This document shows positions 17,302-27,012 of a DNA stretch of 64,000 nt, in pieces. Under the pieces are notes generated by a model. The model ran no database searches, was not told where the DNA came from, and saw only the letters and a list, made by a program, of their open reading frames with translations. This DNA is from Acinetobacter sp. ANC 5054 (GTDB lineage: Bacteria > Pseudomonadota > Gammaproteobacteria > Pseudomonadales > Moraxellaceae): positions 1 through 64,000 of the forward strand of contig NZ_NEGG01000017.1 of assembly GCF_002135295.1 (NCBI RefSeq). The letters are read 5' to 3'. Positions within the stretch are counted from its first letter, which is position 1; each line of letters opens with the position of its first letter. Both the position numbers and the translations under genes were made by a program.

Positions 17302-18495
17302 TTAGATTAGATCTAAACCGCGTGAAAGATCGCGAATAATATCATTAATATCTTCCAAACCAACAGATACACGAATTAAACCTTCGCTAATACCTGCTGC
17401 TTGTTTCGCTTCAGCTGACATTCTGCCATGTGAAGTAGTCGCTGGGTGAGTAATTGTTGATTTTACATCACCCAAGTTACTGGTGATTGAAAGGAACTTG
17501 GTATTATCAATCACAGTCCAAGCGCCTTGACGTTCACCCTTAGCAACAAATGATACTACGCCACCAAAACCTTTTTGTTGTTTCTTCGCCAATTCATGAC
17601 CCGGATGGTTTGGTAGGCCAGCGTAATACACTTTTTCAACTTTTGGATGTGCATCTAGCCATTCAGCCAATTTTTGTGCGCTTTCACAATGCGCTTTCAT
17701 ACGCAAACTTAAAGTTTCTAAACCTTTTAAGAAAATCCACGCATTGAATGGGCTCATTGAATTACCTAGTGTACGAATGACACCTGTAATGTCTTCCATT
17801 AACTTGGCACTACCCACTACGGCACCACCCAGTGCACGACCTTGTCCATCAATGTATTTTGTTGATGAATAGATAATAAGGTCTGCGCCAAATTTAATCG
17901 GTTGTTGTAATACTGGCGTACAGAAGGTGTTATCTACTGCAAATAAAGCGCCATGTGCATGCGCAATGTCTGCAATCGCTTGCATATCACCCACTTGAGC
18001 CAATGGGTTAGACGGTGTTTCAATAAATAAAAGACGTGTATTTGGACGAATCGCTTGTTTCCAAGCATCGAGATCGTCTAAATCTACAAATGTAACGTCT
18101 ACACCAAATTTAACGACATATTTTTCGAATAATGAAATGATCGAACCAAAGACTGCACGTGAACAAACAACATGATCACCAGACTTTAAATACGCTAGAG
18201 TCACTGCATGCACGCCTGCCATACCAGAACTTGTTGCAACAGCAGCTTCCGCGCCATCCAGCACTGCTAAACGTTTTTCAAAAGTTTGAACAGTCGGGTT
18301 GGTATAGCGTGAATAGGTATTACCTTCAATTTCACCAGAAAATTTTGCTGCCGCATCTGCTGCGCTTTCACATACAAAAGACGATGTTAAGAAAATAGGT
18401 TCACTATGTTCACCTTCAAAAGTACGGTTATGACCTGTACGGATCGCTAAAGTCTCTAACTGGTATTCTAAATCGTCTTGTTCGCTCATCTGCAT
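17302..18495 (-). CDS. metZ: O-succinylhomoserine sulfhydrylase
   Basis: A 397-residue PLP enzyme of the Cys/Met metabolism family, converting O-succinylhomoserine plus sulfide to homocysteine. The PLP lysine is in YSSTKYIDGQGR (K213); SGMAGVHAV, ETPSNPL and NSMSPFNAW segments are typical of MetZ. Alternative sister enzymes (MetB, MGL) cannot be fully excluded by eye. Two in-frame ATGs (18495, 18489) are equally plausible. It is 32 bases upstream of ybaB on the same strand, so read-through into ybaB-recR is possible. Confidence 0.88.
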   Translation of the reverse strand: MQMSEQDDLEYQLETLAIRTGHNRTFEGEHSEPIFLTSSFVCESAADAAAKFSGEIEGNTYSRYTNPTVQTFEKRLAVLDGAEAAVATSSGMAGVHAVTLAYLKSGDHVVCSRAVFGSIISLFEKYVVKFGVDVTFVDLDDLDAWKQAIRPNTRLLFIETPSNPLAQVGDMQAIADIAHAHGALFAVDNTFCTPVLQQPIKFGADLIIYSSTKYIDGQGRALGGAVVGSAKLMEDITGVIRTLGNSMSPFNAWIFLKGLETLSLRMKAHCESAQKLAEWLDAHPKVEKVYYAGLPNHPGHELAKKQQKGFGGVVSFVAKGERQGAWTVIDNTKFLSITSNLGDVKSTITHPATTSHGRMSAEAKQAAGISEGLIRVSVGLEDINDIIRDLSRGLDLI

Positions 18496-18569
18496 TACTC
18501 AGTCTCTTTAGACTGCCTTTTGTGAAGAATTGCCAATATTTTGAGCGTCTAAGCTATTTAAGGTCAAGG

Positions 18570-18575
18570 TATAAT
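18570..18575 (+). promoter_or_regulatory. -10 element upstream of the PHA-synthase-like gene
   Basis: Consensus TATAAT lies inside the long upstream open frame. If used, transcription starts near 18582, which excludes the GTG at 18522 and favours the ATG at 18633. No convincing -35 at correct spacing. Confidence 0.4.
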
Positions 18576-18632
18576 ACGCAAATATCGCTTAGACTTCGAC
18601 CAATCCTACAAGGACTCAGGCAATTGACAGTT

Positions 18633-19736
18633 ATGCATCCATTCAAACAGAAATTTATGGCGCAACAAAAAAAATTTAAACATCTGTCCACACGGATGTT
18701 TAACGCAAAGTCGCTCATACTTTCACAATCAACCCCCTATGAAGTCATTACTGAATATAAGCATGCCAAAGTCAGGTTCTATGCGTCTCCAGATCGTAAA
18801 TATAAAGAACCACTCGTCTTTGTCGCACCGCTTGCCATTAATATGTCAATTTACGACCTCTATCCTTATCGCTCATTGGTCAAACATTTTCAGCACAGTG
18901 GTTTTGATGTGTATTTACTGGAATGGGGAAAACTAAAATACCAAGACCGTTTCTTAAATTTCATGTCGTTTATTGACGATGTCATTCCACATTGTGTAGC
19001 CCAAATCTGTGAACATTCAGGTAGCCGTTATATTTCACTCCATGGTTGGAGTATGGCTGGCGTGTTTGTCACCCTATACACGGCTTTACACCAACCCGAG
19101 CATGTAAAAAATCTCATGGTGATGGGTGCACCGATTGATAGTTATGCCTCTGGTCGTATTGGAACTCTATTTAAAAAAACCAATCACCTGATTTCACGTA
19201 ATAAAAAAGTTCAGGACACGGTTTATACTGGCAAAATACCTAAACATTTCATCCATACTCCCGGAGTGGTAAATGCGTTGGGCTTTAAAATTGTCGATCC
19301 TATCGGCTGGTTCAAGAGCCAAAAGCAATTCTTGATGAATCTAGATAATGTGCATGATTTGTATGAACATGCCACGATGGGCAATTTCTTAAATCATATG
19401 ATTGATTACCCCGGCGGTATCAATCAAGACATGGTATTTAATGTCTGGCTACAGAATCCGTTGAAGAACGGCGCGATCAAACTGAAAGATAAATATATAG
19501 AGCTAAAAACGATTAATTGCTCACTGCTCATAGGTGCAGGTTCAACCGATCAAATCGTGACAGCAGATGCTGCACGTCCTTTAAGCGAATTGACAAGCAG
19601 TACAGATGTCACGTTTACTCTAATCCCCGGTGGTCATCTCGGCTTAATGTCGAGTCAAAAAAGTGCCAATCTCTTTTGGCCAGATATGACCAAGTGGTTA
19701 ATACAACGATCAAATTTATTGCAAGAAAATACTTAG
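18633..19736 (+). CDS. poly(3-hydroxyalkanoate) synthase-like alpha/beta hydrolase
   Basis: A 367-residue alpha/beta-hydrolase related to PhaC/PhaM-type proteins. It has the PHA-synthase pattern LVFVAPLAINMSIYDLYPYRS..VKHFQHSGFDVYLLEWG, but the nucleophile box reads GWSMAG with Ser instead of the PhaC Cys. Asp (GSTDQIV) and His (PGGHLGL) complete a triad. A true PHA polymerase is therefore doubtful; hydrolysis of an ester or polyester is as likely. The frame is open back to a GTG at 18522, but the TATAAT at 18570 and the short gap to divergent metZ favour the ATG at 18633. Confidence 0.75.
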   Translation: MHPFKQKFMAQQKKFKHLSTRMFNAKSLILSQSTPYEVITEYKHAKVRFYASPDRKYKEPLVFVAPLAINMSIYDLYPYRSLVKHFQHSGFDVYLLEWGKLKYQDRFLNFMSFIDDVIPHCVAQICEHSGSRYISLHGWSMAGVFVTLYTALHQPEHVKNLMVMGAPIDSYASGRIGTLFKKTNHLISRNKKVQDTVYTGKIPKHFIHTPGVVNALGFKIVDPIGWFKSQKQFLMNLDNVHDLYEHATMGNFLNHMIDYPGGINQDMVFNVWLQNPLKNGAIKLKDKYIELKTINCSLLIGAGSTDQIVTADAARPLSELTSSTDVTFTLIPGGHLGLMSSQKSANLFWPDMTKWLIQRSNLLQENT

Positions 19737-19745
19737 AGGGTAGTT

Positions 19746-20618
19746 ATGATTCAGTCAGTCGCATTTATCGGATTGGGCGCTATGGGTTACCGCATGGCGG
19801 CACATTTACCTAAACAATTCGACACTGTATATGTCTGGAATCGTAACTTTAACAAGGCAGAACAGCATGCAGCTGAGTTTGGTACGCAAGCCGTTACTTT
19901 AGAACAAGCCGTGCAGGCAGATCTAATATTTTCTTGCTTACCCACCAGTTTAGATGTTGAAAATTTAATTGCCGATGTTCACATCAAAGTAGGTTCTATC
20001 TGGGTGGACTGCACCAGTGGTGTACCTGAATCCGCTAAAAAATTGGTCGTTGCACTCAAACAACAAAATGTTGACTATTTAGATGCACCCGTCAGTGGTC
20101 AAACCATTGGGGCTGATAATGCTACATTGACCTTTATGATTGGTGGCGATGTCTCAGCATTTGAACGTGCCCTCCCTGCCATTCAAACTGTCGGTAAATT
20201 AATCAAGCACGTGGGTGAATCTGGTGCAGGATTTGCAGTAAAAGCTGTAAACAACATGTTAATGGCTGTAAATCTTTGTGCTGTCGCAGAAGGCTTCACC
20301 ACCCTAAAAGCACATGGTGTAAACCTGCATGAGGCGCTCGATTGTATTAATGCATCAAGTGGCAAAAGCAATGTAACTGAAACCGTATTACCACAGCGGG
20401 TGCTCAACCGTAGCTTCCCATTAACCTTTGCTCTTCCATTACTTGCAAAAGATACGGGCATTGCAGTAGATCTTGTACGACAAGCAAAATTGTCGGCACC
20501 TGTGATTTCACTTACTCAAAATTTAATTCAAGCTGCAAGTGATTTAGCAGAAGAAAACAGTGATTTTTCAACTGCTGTCAATATGTATGAAAAATGGAGT
20601 AAAATTACAATTGAGTAA
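19746..20618 (+). CDS. 3-hydroxyisobutyrate dehydrogenase-like NAD(P)-dependent reductase
   Basis: A 290-residue beta-hydroxyacid dehydrogenase. The N-terminal Rossmann motif is GLGAMGYRMA (8-17), substrate-binding is DAPVSGQTIGA, and the catalytic lysine sits in FAVKAVNNML. The exact substrate (3-hydroxyisobutyrate, tartronate semialdehyde, succinic semialdehyde) cannot be told by eye. It lies 9 bases downstream of the PHA-synthase-like gene with GAGGG as ribosome site, so the two are co-transcribed and may act on related hydroxyacids. Confidence 0.88.
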   Translation: MIQSVAFIGLGAMGYRMAAHLPKQFDTVYVWNRNFNKAEQHAAEFGTQAVTLEQAVQADLIFSCLPTSLDVENLIADVHIKVGSIWVDCTSGVPESAKKLVVALKQQNVDYLDAPVSGQTIGADNATLTFMIGGDVSAFERALPAIQTVGKLIKHVGESGAGFAVKAVNNMLMAVNLCAVAEGFTTLKAHGVNLHEALDCINASSGKSNVTETVLPQRVLNRSFPLTFALPLLAKDTGIAVDLVRQAKLSAPVISLTQNLIQAASDLAEENSDFSTAVNMYEKWSKITIE

Positions 20619-20669
20619 TATCTCGCCATTGAATAACGATAAATAACCGTCATATTGTACTTACGTGTA

Positions 20670-20686
20670 GTAACACAACTTGTTAC
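20670..20686. promoter_or_regulatory. inverted repeat upstream of the YARHG gene
   Basis: GTAACA and TGTTAC arms separated by 5 bases, 20-36 bases before the ATG at 20707. It could be an operator or a 5'-UTR stem; no U-tract follows. Confidence 0.3.
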
Positions 20687-20706
20687 AAATGACAGAGGAA
20701 ACTCTC

Positions 20707-20976
20707 ATGAACAAATTTACCCTCGCAACTTTGCTAGGTGCTGTAACTTTAATCGGGGCTTCTACTGCTGTTTTAGCATCTGAGCAAGAATGTCAAAAGT
20801 TGAAAAATGACCATGATGTGATTTATGCATCTAAAGGGTTCTGCTTTAAAGATCCTGATGCGAAAGCGAAGTTTGGCAATGACAATTGCTACACAACTAA
20901 GCCAAAATTTTCAGAAAAAGAGCAACAACGACTTGACGCGATCAAAGATCGTCAGAAAGAATTGAACTGTAAATAA
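20707..20976 (+). CDS. small exported YARHG-domain protein
   Basis: 89 residues: signal peptide (1-25, ending VLAS) and a mature part resembling a YARHG domain (YASKGFCFKDPDAKAKFGNDNCYTT..PKFSEKEQQRLDAI), normally found in extracellular or periplasmic proteins of unknown role. Four cysteines could form two disulphides. The start at ATG 20707 is fixed by AGAGGAA just upstream; an in-frame extension to 20680 lacks a ribosome site and would spoil the signal peptide. Confidence 0.8.
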   Translation: MNKFTLATLLGAVTLIGASTAVLASEQECQKLKNDHDVIYASKGFCFKDPDAKAKFGNDNCYTTKPKFSEKEQQRLDAIKDRQKELNCK

Positions 20977-21008
20977 TTACGATATAGTTTAGCTCAAGGA
21001 ATTTAGCA

Positions 21009-21422
21009 ATGGCTTATGATGATCAAAACATTTTCGCGCGTATTTTACGTGGTGAACTTCCTGCATTTAAAGTTTATGAAGACGAGCATGTTCTCGCGTT
21101 CATGGATGTAATGCCTCAGGCTGAAGGTCATACCCTAGTCATTCCAAAAACTCCGGCATTAACCCTACTCGACTTAGATCCTGAAGCTGCTGCTTACACC
21201 ATCCAAATTGTGCAAAAAGTTGCGAAAGCAATGGAAAAAGCGTTGGATGTTCAAGGCATCGTGTTAATGCAACTCTCTGGCGCAGCTGCAGGTCAAACGG
21301 TTCCGCATGTCCATTTCCATCTTATCCCAACCTCAGTACATGAGTTAGGTAAGCATGCCGCTAAACTCGGCGATATGGAAAAAATCCAAGCGATTAGTGA
21401 AAAAATTAAAGCCGCACTTTAA
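21009..21422 (+). CDS. HIT family (HINT-like) nucleotide hydrolase
   Basis: A 137-residue histidine-triad protein. HVHFHLIP (His100, 102, 104) is the triad and IFARILRGELPAFKVYEDE is the classic HIT opening. It likely hydrolyses nucleotide phosphoramidates or similar in the cytoplasm. It is short and compact, ends in a strong terminator, and follows the YARHG gene by 32 bases. Confidence 0.95.
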   Translation: MAYDDQNIFARILRGELPAFKVYEDEHVLAFMDVMPQAEGHTLVIPKTPALTLLDLDPEAAAYTIQIVQKVAKAMEKALDVQGIVLMQLSGAAAGQTVPHVHFHLIPTSVHELGKHAAKLGDMEKIQAISEKIKAAL

Positions 21423-21733
21423 AATTCACACGAATTTTAAAGTGTCATAAATGGAGCTTCGGCTCCATTTTTTTTGCACCCAAATAAAAAGATCATCGTT
21501 AAAAAAAATCTACCAACCCAAAAACAAGACTAATCATCTAATTGTATTTTATCGTCTTTTTTAAATTTAATCTTTTAATTTCCATCACCACATTTCATAG
21601 ATTTGAAATATTTCCTTAATAGAACTGTCTTATTTGTAATGAATACTTAGCGCCATTAGATAGCGAAATTATTTCTAGCCAAGCTACTGATAAAACGTAT
21701 TGATATGACTGGAAAAGTCTTCTGGAGCTTCAA
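21423..21733. other. HIT-porin intergenic region
   Basis: 311 bases. It starts with the HIT terminator; the remainder is an A/T-rich porin upstream region with no open frame I can support and no clear operator. A long porin leader is likely. Confidence 0.5.
21449..21475 (+). terminator. HIT gene terminator
   Basis: AAATGGAGC / GCTCCATTT with a TTCG tetraloop and eight Ts; a textbook strong terminator. Confidence 0.95.
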
Positions 21734-22813
21734 ATGAAAAAAACTCTATGTGCATTAGCAATCGGGGCAACAATTCTTACACCTATGATGGCATCTGCAG
21801 CAGATGTAAAAATTTATGGCCGTGCACATGTCTCTCTAGACTATCTTGATGATGGAAAAGACTATAACGAATTTGGTCTTTCTTCGAATTCATCACGTCT
21901 AGGCTTCAAAGTAGATCAAAAAATTAATGATGACCTAAACGTATTTGCGCAAATAGAACAAGAAGTAAACTTTGCCAGCGGTAGTGCAGACTCTAAGGGT
22001 GTGGACTTTTCTACTCGCGACACTTTTGTTGGATTAAAAAGCGGCACTTATGGTCAAGCACGTGTAGGTCGCTTCGACAGCCCGTTTAAAGTTGCACGTG
22101 GCCCAGTAAACTTCTTTGGCGACATGGTCGGTGACGTGCGTAACGTAACACGCGTAGGCAATTTAAAATTTGATGAACGCAATGAAAATACCATCGAATA
22201 TAAATCACCAAAATTTGGCGGTGGCTTTAACGTCCTTGCTGCAATGTCTATGCACTCAGGCACACAAATTGATAAAGATGCCAATGGTGAAGGCGTAGAC
22301 GATAACAAAGCTTATGACCTAGCGCTGACCTATAAAGAAGGCCCTATTGATTTTGCTGCGGCATACGAAAAATATGACGAAAATGCTGCAAATGCCGCGG
22401 GTGGTGCAAGCCGTGATGCCTTCCGTATCGCAGGTGCTTACAAGTTGACTGAAGAATTTAACTTAGGTGCGCTATATCAAATTGCAAAACACGATAACGA
22501 TACCGCCAATCCAGATGCTCAAGTTTTCGGATTGGCTGGTGAATATAAAATAACCCCTAAGACTTCTGTACGCGGTGAATATTTCTATCGCGATGTAGAT
22601 GCAGATGACGCAAATGCGAGCTTAGTGGGTGTAGGTGTAGAGCACAAACTAGATAGCACACTACGCGTATACGGCAACTTAGCGACTGTCATCAACGACA
22701 AGAACTCAAAACTTAATCCTTGGAAAGAAGGTCGTAGTTTTGGTAATGGTGTAAGTGGTGTTGCTGATGAAAACGCAACTGCACTTTCACTTGGTCTACG
22801 TTACGACTTCTAA
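21734..22813 (+). CDS. outer-membrane porin (Gram-negative porin family)
   Basis: A 359-residue trimeric general-porin-type beta barrel. A signal peptide (1-22, ending ASAAD) is followed by alternating amphipathic strands. Typical porin strings are DVKIYGRAHVSLDYLDD, SSRLGFKVDQKINDDLNVFAQIEQEV, TFVGLKSGTYGQARVGRFDSPFK and a C-terminal strand ending in Phe (SLGLRYDF), the BAM-recognition end. It forms a diffusion pore for small solutes; the specificity is unknown. GGAG precedes the ATG by 9 bases. Confidence 0.93.
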   Translation: MKKTLCALAIGATILTPMMASAADVKIYGRAHVSLDYLDDGKDYNEFGLSSNSSRLGFKVDQKINDDLNVFAQIEQEVNFASGSADSKGVDFSTRDTFVGLKSGTYGQARVGRFDSPFKVARGPVNFFGDMVGDVRNVTRVGNLKFDERNENTIEYKSPKFGGGFNVLAAMSMHSGTQIDKDANGEGVDDNKAYDLALTYKEGPIDFAAAYEKYDENAANAAGGASRDAFRIAGAYKLTEEFNLGALYQIAKHDNDTANPDAQVFGLAGEYKITPKTSVRGEYFYRDVDADDANASLVGVGVEHKLDSTLRVYGNLATVINDKNSKLNPWKEGRSFGNGVSGVADENATALSLGLRYDF

Positions 22814-23309
22814 GTCGAACTAAAGCAAAAATCAAAGGCATACCTCGGTATGCCTTTTTTATTGAAATACAAAAATGCCAAACATTTCAAATTCAACCAA
22901 ATACATGTGAGGCATATTAAACTTTTAATTTCAACCACTTAGAACAATATTTAGTCAAAATATCGTTATAGATTAATATGGATATTTTAAAATAAACTAA
23001 AATAGTAGGTTTTATATTCCACTTACAATTCGATATTAAAATACAAGTTTTATAATAAATATAAGCATTTTGGTCGGAATTAAAAACATTAAATATGACT
23101 AAATTAGTCAGAATATTTTATTTATATACAAGCATTTCACTCGGATATATTCCAATACAAATTTAGTTTATTTTTTAACTATTTACAATTATAACTAATT
23201 GTTTTAATTATATTTAATAATATATTTTTATTTTAACTGTTCCAGCTATTTCCTTTTTGTGTAGATTTGTTAATAATATAAAGCAAGTTAAAAAAATAGG
23301 CTTATCTCA
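22814..23309. other. AT-rich porin-cyd intergenic region with imperfect repeats
   Basis: 496 bases. After the porin terminator the DNA is extremely A/T-rich, with no supportable gene. Two short motifs recur: (T)TTAGTCA(A/G)AATAT near 22951 and 23108, and A(T/C)AAGCATTT...TCGGA near 23060 and 23138. They may be regulatory for cydPAB or simply low-complexity. I see no perfect FNR box (TTGAT-N4-ATCAA). Confidence 0.4.
22834..22860 (+). terminator. porin gene terminator
   Basis: AAAGGCATACC / GGTATGCCTTT with a tight central turn and a T6 tail, 20 bases after the stop. Confidence 0.92.
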
Positions 23310-23501
23310 ATGAGCTTACCCTTCAAAGATTTAAATCGTCGTGTGGTCAAAGAAATAACCGCAATTCTAATAATTAAAGTGATTATTTTAATGATCATTA
23401 AAAATATTTGGTTCGACGCACCAACTATCCCTAAAAATTTTGACAATCAAGTTGCTGAGCATATTGCTGGCAGTCCTTCCCAAATCAAGGAGACACGTTG
23501 A
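23310..23501 (+). CDS. cydP: CydP-like small subunit of cytochrome bd oxidase
   Basis: 63 residues with one hydrophobic helix (about 16-34, [21 protein letters not shown]). The position directly before cydA and the pattern 'LNRR..KE.....KVIIL..IKNIWF' match the putative small subunit CydP. It probably sits in the inner membrane with the CydAB complex. The stop TGA overlaps the cydA ATG by one base (TGATG), indicating translational coupling. Confidence 0.8.
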   Translation: MSLPFKDLNRRVVKEITAILIIKVIILMIIKNIWFDAPTIPKNFDNQVAEHIAGSPSQIKETR

Positions 23502-25087
23502 TGATTTCTGAAAGCGTGGTCGATCTTTCGCGGTTCCAATTTGCAATGACCGCGATGTATCACTTTATTTTTGTTCCACTCACTTTAGGTATGGCTTTTC
23601 TTCTTGCCATTATGGAAACCACATATGTGATTTCAGGTAAAGAAATTTATAAAGACATGACTAAGTTCTGGGGGAAACTCTTCGGTATTAACTTCGCTTT
23701 AGGTGTTACTACTGGTTTGACCATGGAATTTCAGTTTGGTACAAACTGGGCATATTACTCACATTATGTAGGTGATATTTTCGGTGCTCCACTGGCAATT
23801 GAAGGCTTAATGGCTTTCTTCCTCGAATCTACATTTATTGGTTTATTCTTCTTCGGATGGGATCGCCTATCTAAGGTTCAGCATTTGGCTGTAACTTGGT
23901 TGGTGGCACTCGGTTCGAACATGTCAGCATTGTGGATTTTGGTTGCCAACGGCTGGATGCAAAACCCTGTCGGTTCGGCATTTAACTATGAAACAATGCG
24001 TATGGAAATGGTGGACTTCGGTGCATTGATTTTCAACCCAGTTGCTCAGGTTAAATTTGTCCATACCGTTTCAGCAGGTTATGTGACTGGTGCCATTTTC
24101 GTTTTAGCAATTTCAAGTTACTACTTACTGAAAAAACGTGACTTACCATTTGCGCGTCGCTCATTCGCCATCGCTGCAATCTTTGGTTTAGCATCAACAC
24201 TTTCAGTGATTCTACTCGGTGATGAATCTGGTTACGAAATTGGCGACGTACAGAAAACAAAACTCGCTGCAATTGAAGCAGAATGGGATACTCACCCTGC
24301 TCCAGCACCGTTTACATTGTTTGGTATTCCAAATAAAGAAACCATGTCGACTGACTATGCAGTCCGCATCCCTTATGTGATGGGTATTATCGCGACTCGC
24401 TCTTTAGATAAAGAAGTGACTGGTATCAAAGACCTGATCGTCCAACACGAAGCACGTATTCGTAACGGTATGGTGGCTTATGCTCAGTTAGAACAACTTC
24501 GTGCAGGTGATACATCTCCTGAACTTAAAGCGGCATTTGCTGAGTCTCAAAAAGACTTAGGCTATGGCTTACTTCTTAAGAAATACACTGACAAAGTTGT
24601 AGATGCTTCTGAAGATCAAATTAAAGCCGCTGCCAAAGATACAATTCCACACGTACCAAGCGTCTTCTGGGCATTCCGTGCAATGGTTGCATCTGGCTTC
24701 CTTATGTTGCTGTTATTCGCCCTAGCTACATTTGCTGTAGCAAAACGCAATGCTGAAAACAAACCTTGGTTATTGAAGTTTGCCTTATTCGGTCTACCAC
24801 TTCCTTGGATTGCAGCGCAAACAGGTTGGTATGTAGCTGAAGTTGGTCGTCAACCTTGGACTATTGGTGAAGTTCTACCTACACACCTTTCAGCATCTAG
24901 CTTAAGTACAGGTGATGTATGGGGTTCTATCCTTGCATTAGCAGCGTTCTACACTGTACTTCTTATCATTGAAATGTACTTAATGATCAAATTCTCACGC
25001 CTTGGCCCAAGCTCACTTCATACTGGTAAATACCATTTTGAAAAACTTGAAGCTGCTAAAAAGGCACATGAGGAGTCTCAAGCATGA
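23501..25087 (+). CDS. cydA: cytochrome bd ubiquinol oxidase subunit I
   Basis: A 528-residue multi-span subunit carrying hemes b558, b595 and d; it oxidises ubiquinol at high O2 affinity. Recognisable parts are the N-terminal [20 protein letters not shown] (heme His), [12 protein letters not shown], and the periplasmic Q-loop (about 240-330) with [21 protein letters not shown] lies 7 bases before the ATG at 23501. It is the second gene of cydP-cydA-cydB-cydX-ybgE; the stop overlaps the cydB ATG (ATGA). Confidence 0.97.
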   Translation: MISESVVDLSRFQFAMTAMYHFIFVPLTLGMAFLLAIMETTYVISGKEIYKDMTKFWGKLFGINFALGVTTGLTMEFQFGTNWAYYSHYVGDIFGAPLAIEGLMAFFLESTFIGLFFFGWDRLSKVQHLAVTWLVALGSNMSALWILVANGWMQNPVGSAFNYETMRMEMVDFGALIFNPVAQVKFVHTVSAGYVTGAIFVLAISSYYLLKKRDLPFARRSFAIAAIFGLASTLSVILLGDESGYEIGDVQKTKLAAIEAEWDTHPAPAPFTLFGIPNKETMSTDYAVRIPYVMGIIATRSLDKEVTGIKDLIVQHEARIRNGMVAYAQLEQLRAGDTSPELKAAFAESQKDLGYGLLLKKYTDKVVDASEDQIKAAAKDTIPHVPSVFWAFRAMVASGFLMLLLFALATFAVAKRNAENKPWLLKFALFGLPLPWIAAQTGWYVAEVGRQPWTIGEVLPTHLSASSLSTGDVWGSILALAAFYTVLLIIEMYLMIKFSRLGPSSLHTGKYHFEKLEAAKKAHEESQA

Positions 25088-26229
25088 TCGAATATGAATT
25101 ACTCAAAATAATCTGGTGGGTGCTCGTGGGTGTATTACTCATTGGCTTTGCCCTCACCGATGGCTTCGATATGGGCTCAATGGCAATCATGCCATTCGTA
25201 GGTAAAAAAGACGAAGAACGCCGTGCGGCAATCAATACGATTGCCCCACACTGGGACGGTAACCAAGTTTGGTTCATTACAGCAGGTGGTGCACTCTTTG
25301 CGGCATGGCCAATGGTGTATGCAACTGCATTCTCTGGCATGTATTGGGCTTTGTTACTGGTTTTATTTGCCTTGTTCTTACGCCCAGTTGGCTTTGACTA
25401 CCGTTCAAAACTTGAAAATACCAAATGGCGTAATTCTTGGGATTGGGGTCTGGCTGTAGGTGGTGCAGTTCCTGCACTGGTATTTGGTGTTGCTTTCGGT
25501 AATATGTTCCTAGGCGTACCATTTACAATGGACGATACTGTTCGTTCAACTTACACAGGTAGCTTCTTTGCACTACTCAACCCATTCGCTTTAGTTTGCG
25601 GTATTGTGAGCTTATCAATGCTTTGCGCACACGGTGGCGCTTGGTTGATGCTTCGTACAGATGGTGACTTACGAGCACGCTCTGCCAAAGCAACTCAAAT
25701 TATGGGTATTGTGTTTTTAGTTTGCTTCCTGCTTGCAGGTGCTTGGTTATACTTTGGCAACATCCAAGGCTATACATTAGCTCAACCATTTGACACAAAT
25801 GGTGTAGCTAACCCACTCGCAAAACAAGTCATTACTGATGCAAACCCTGGTTGGATGAACAACTACAGTACTTATCCAATCACTATGATTGCGCCAATCA
25901 TGGCAATCTTAGGTGCGTTGATCATCATTCTTGCAGCAGGTAAAGGCAAAGCTGGATTTAGCTTCTTCGGCTCAAGCTTGGCAGTGATCGGTGCAATCTT
26001 AACTGCTGGTTTTGCACTGTTCCCGTTCCTTATGCCTTCAAGCATCAACCCAACAGTAAGCTTGACTATGTGGGATGCGGTATCGAGTAAAAATACACTG
26101 ACTGTGATGACTGTTGCCGCATGTATTTTCGTACCGATTATTCTTTGCTACACAACTTGGTGTTACTACAAGATGTGGGGCGTTGTGACTAACAAACATA
26201 TTGAAGAGAATTCACACAGCCTATACTAA
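25084..26229 (+). CDS. cydB: cytochrome bd ubiquinol oxidase subunit II
   Basis: A 381-residue inner-membrane protein with about 9 helices, structural partner of CydA. The opening [22 protein letters not shown] is diagnostic, as are the [23 protein letters not shown] and [12 protein letters not shown] segments. ATGA overlap with cydA shows translational coupling. Confidence 0.97.
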   Translation: MIEYELLKIIWWVLVGVLLIGFALTDGFDMGSMAIMPFVGKKDEERRAAINTIAPHWDGNQVWFITAGGALFAAWPMVYATAFSGMYWALLLVLFALFLRPVGFDYRSKLENTKWRNSWDWGLAVGGAVPALVFGVAFGNMFLGVPFTMDDTVRSTYTGSFFALLNPFALVCGIVSLSMLCAHGGAWLMLRTDGDLRARSAKATQIMGIVFLVCFLLAGAWLYFGNIQGYTLAQPFDTNGVANPLAKQVITDANPGWMNNYSTYPITMIAPIMAILGALIIILAAGKGKAGFSFFGSSLAVIGAILTAGFALFPFLMPSSINPTVSLTMWDAVSSKNTLTVMTVAACIFVPIILCYTTWCYYKMWGVVTNKHIEENSHSLY

Positions 26230-26253
26230 GGCTGTGTCTAAGGAGAAAAGACG

Positions 26254-26355
26254 ATGTGGTATTTTGCTTGGATTCTCGGTATTTTGATGGCATGTTTTGC
26301 AGGCGTACTAAGTGCTCTTTACATTGAACATCATCAAGATCTAGATGAGGAATAA
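26254..26355 (+). CDS. cydX: cytochrome bd small subunit CydX
   Basis: A 33-residue single-helix protein starting MWYFAWILG, the conserved opening of CydX, and ending with acidic DLDEE. It is needed for stability and activity of CydAB in E. coli. AAGGAG lies 8 bases before the ATG. It is placed 24 bases after cydB and 3 bases before ybgE. It is far below usual ORF size cut-offs, so it is easily missed. Confidence 0.95.
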   Translation: MWYFAWILGILMACFAGVLSALYIEHHQDLDEE

Positions 26356-26358
26356 CAA

Positions 26359-26661
26359 ATGACAGATGCTGCTGTAGAAAAACCGCTTGTAGAAAAGAAA
26401 CCAAATAAATTTGCGATGGTCATTTCCTGCCTGTTAGCTTTTCCTCTAGCAGCTGTGTTACTCGTGCATCCCGCAGCCATGTTGGATGACAATGGTGGTT
26501 ACAGCCATCGTGCACTGATGTTCATCATGATTGGTATTTCAGGTGGCTTTGTCCATGGTGTTGGCTTTGTGCCCCACCACTGGTTTTGGAAATGGTTATT
26601 TAGTCCATTTCTAGCTTGGCCGCTTATGTTGTGGGGCTATTACACGTGGTTCCTACATTAA
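26359..26661 (+). CDS. ybgE: cyd operon membrane protein YbgE-like
   Basis: 100 residues with three helices (about 18-36, 50-67 and 74-96), ending LWGYYTWFLH. The cyd position and the pattern GGYSHRALMFIMIGISGGFVHGVGFVPHH fit the YbgE / cyd-operon family, whose function is unclear. GAGGAA overlapping the cydX 3' end is the ribosome site. It is the last gene of the operon. Confidence 0.88.
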   Translation: MTDAAVEKPLVEKKPNKFAMVISCLLAFPLAAVLLVHPAAMLDDNGGYSHRALMFIMIGISGGFVHGVGFVPHHWFWKWLFSPFLAWPLMLWGYYTWFLH

Positions 26662-27012
26662 GTTATATAAATAAAGCCCTCAATTGAAGGCTTTATTTGA
26701 TTGAAGCCATCAAAACTGTTTTATATGATACGCCTGTGCTAATTGTTCTTATTTTAATGGGCATTAAATCTCATAGAGAAGTAAACAAAGATTCCTATCT
26801 CAGTTAGACACTTTAGAGTTCGTGCAATCACCATAATGTTAAAAAAGCTCTAAAGAGGAAAGCCTGTATCTATTTTATTTTTACATATAAATCAATGACA
26901 TATAAATATTAAAAGAGAAGTATAAGATAATAAAAAGACATTTGAATAGTATTGCAATGTAAAATAAAGTAAAGAAGTATTAGGATTTGACTCAGAATTA
27001 TCGGAATGTGTT
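26662..27012. other. intergenic region after the cyd operon with a possible gene remnant
   Basis: 351 bases. It contains the cyd terminator and then A/T-rich DNA. A 36-codon open stretch (26697-26804, ending TAG) encodes a hydrophobic TPVLIVLILMGIKSHRE-type segment that could be an N-terminal fragment of a small membrane protein. The rest shows nothing I can support. Confidence 0.35.
26669..26698 (+). terminator. cyd operon terminator
   Basis: 10-bp perfect arms AAATAAAGCC / GGCTTTATTT around a 10-base loop, 8 bases after the ybgE stop. Confidence 0.85.

Noticed and set aside
23200..23309. FNR/ANR box ahead of cydP
   Set aside because: I looked for TTGAT-N4-ATCAA and saw no convincing match in the 110 bases upstream.
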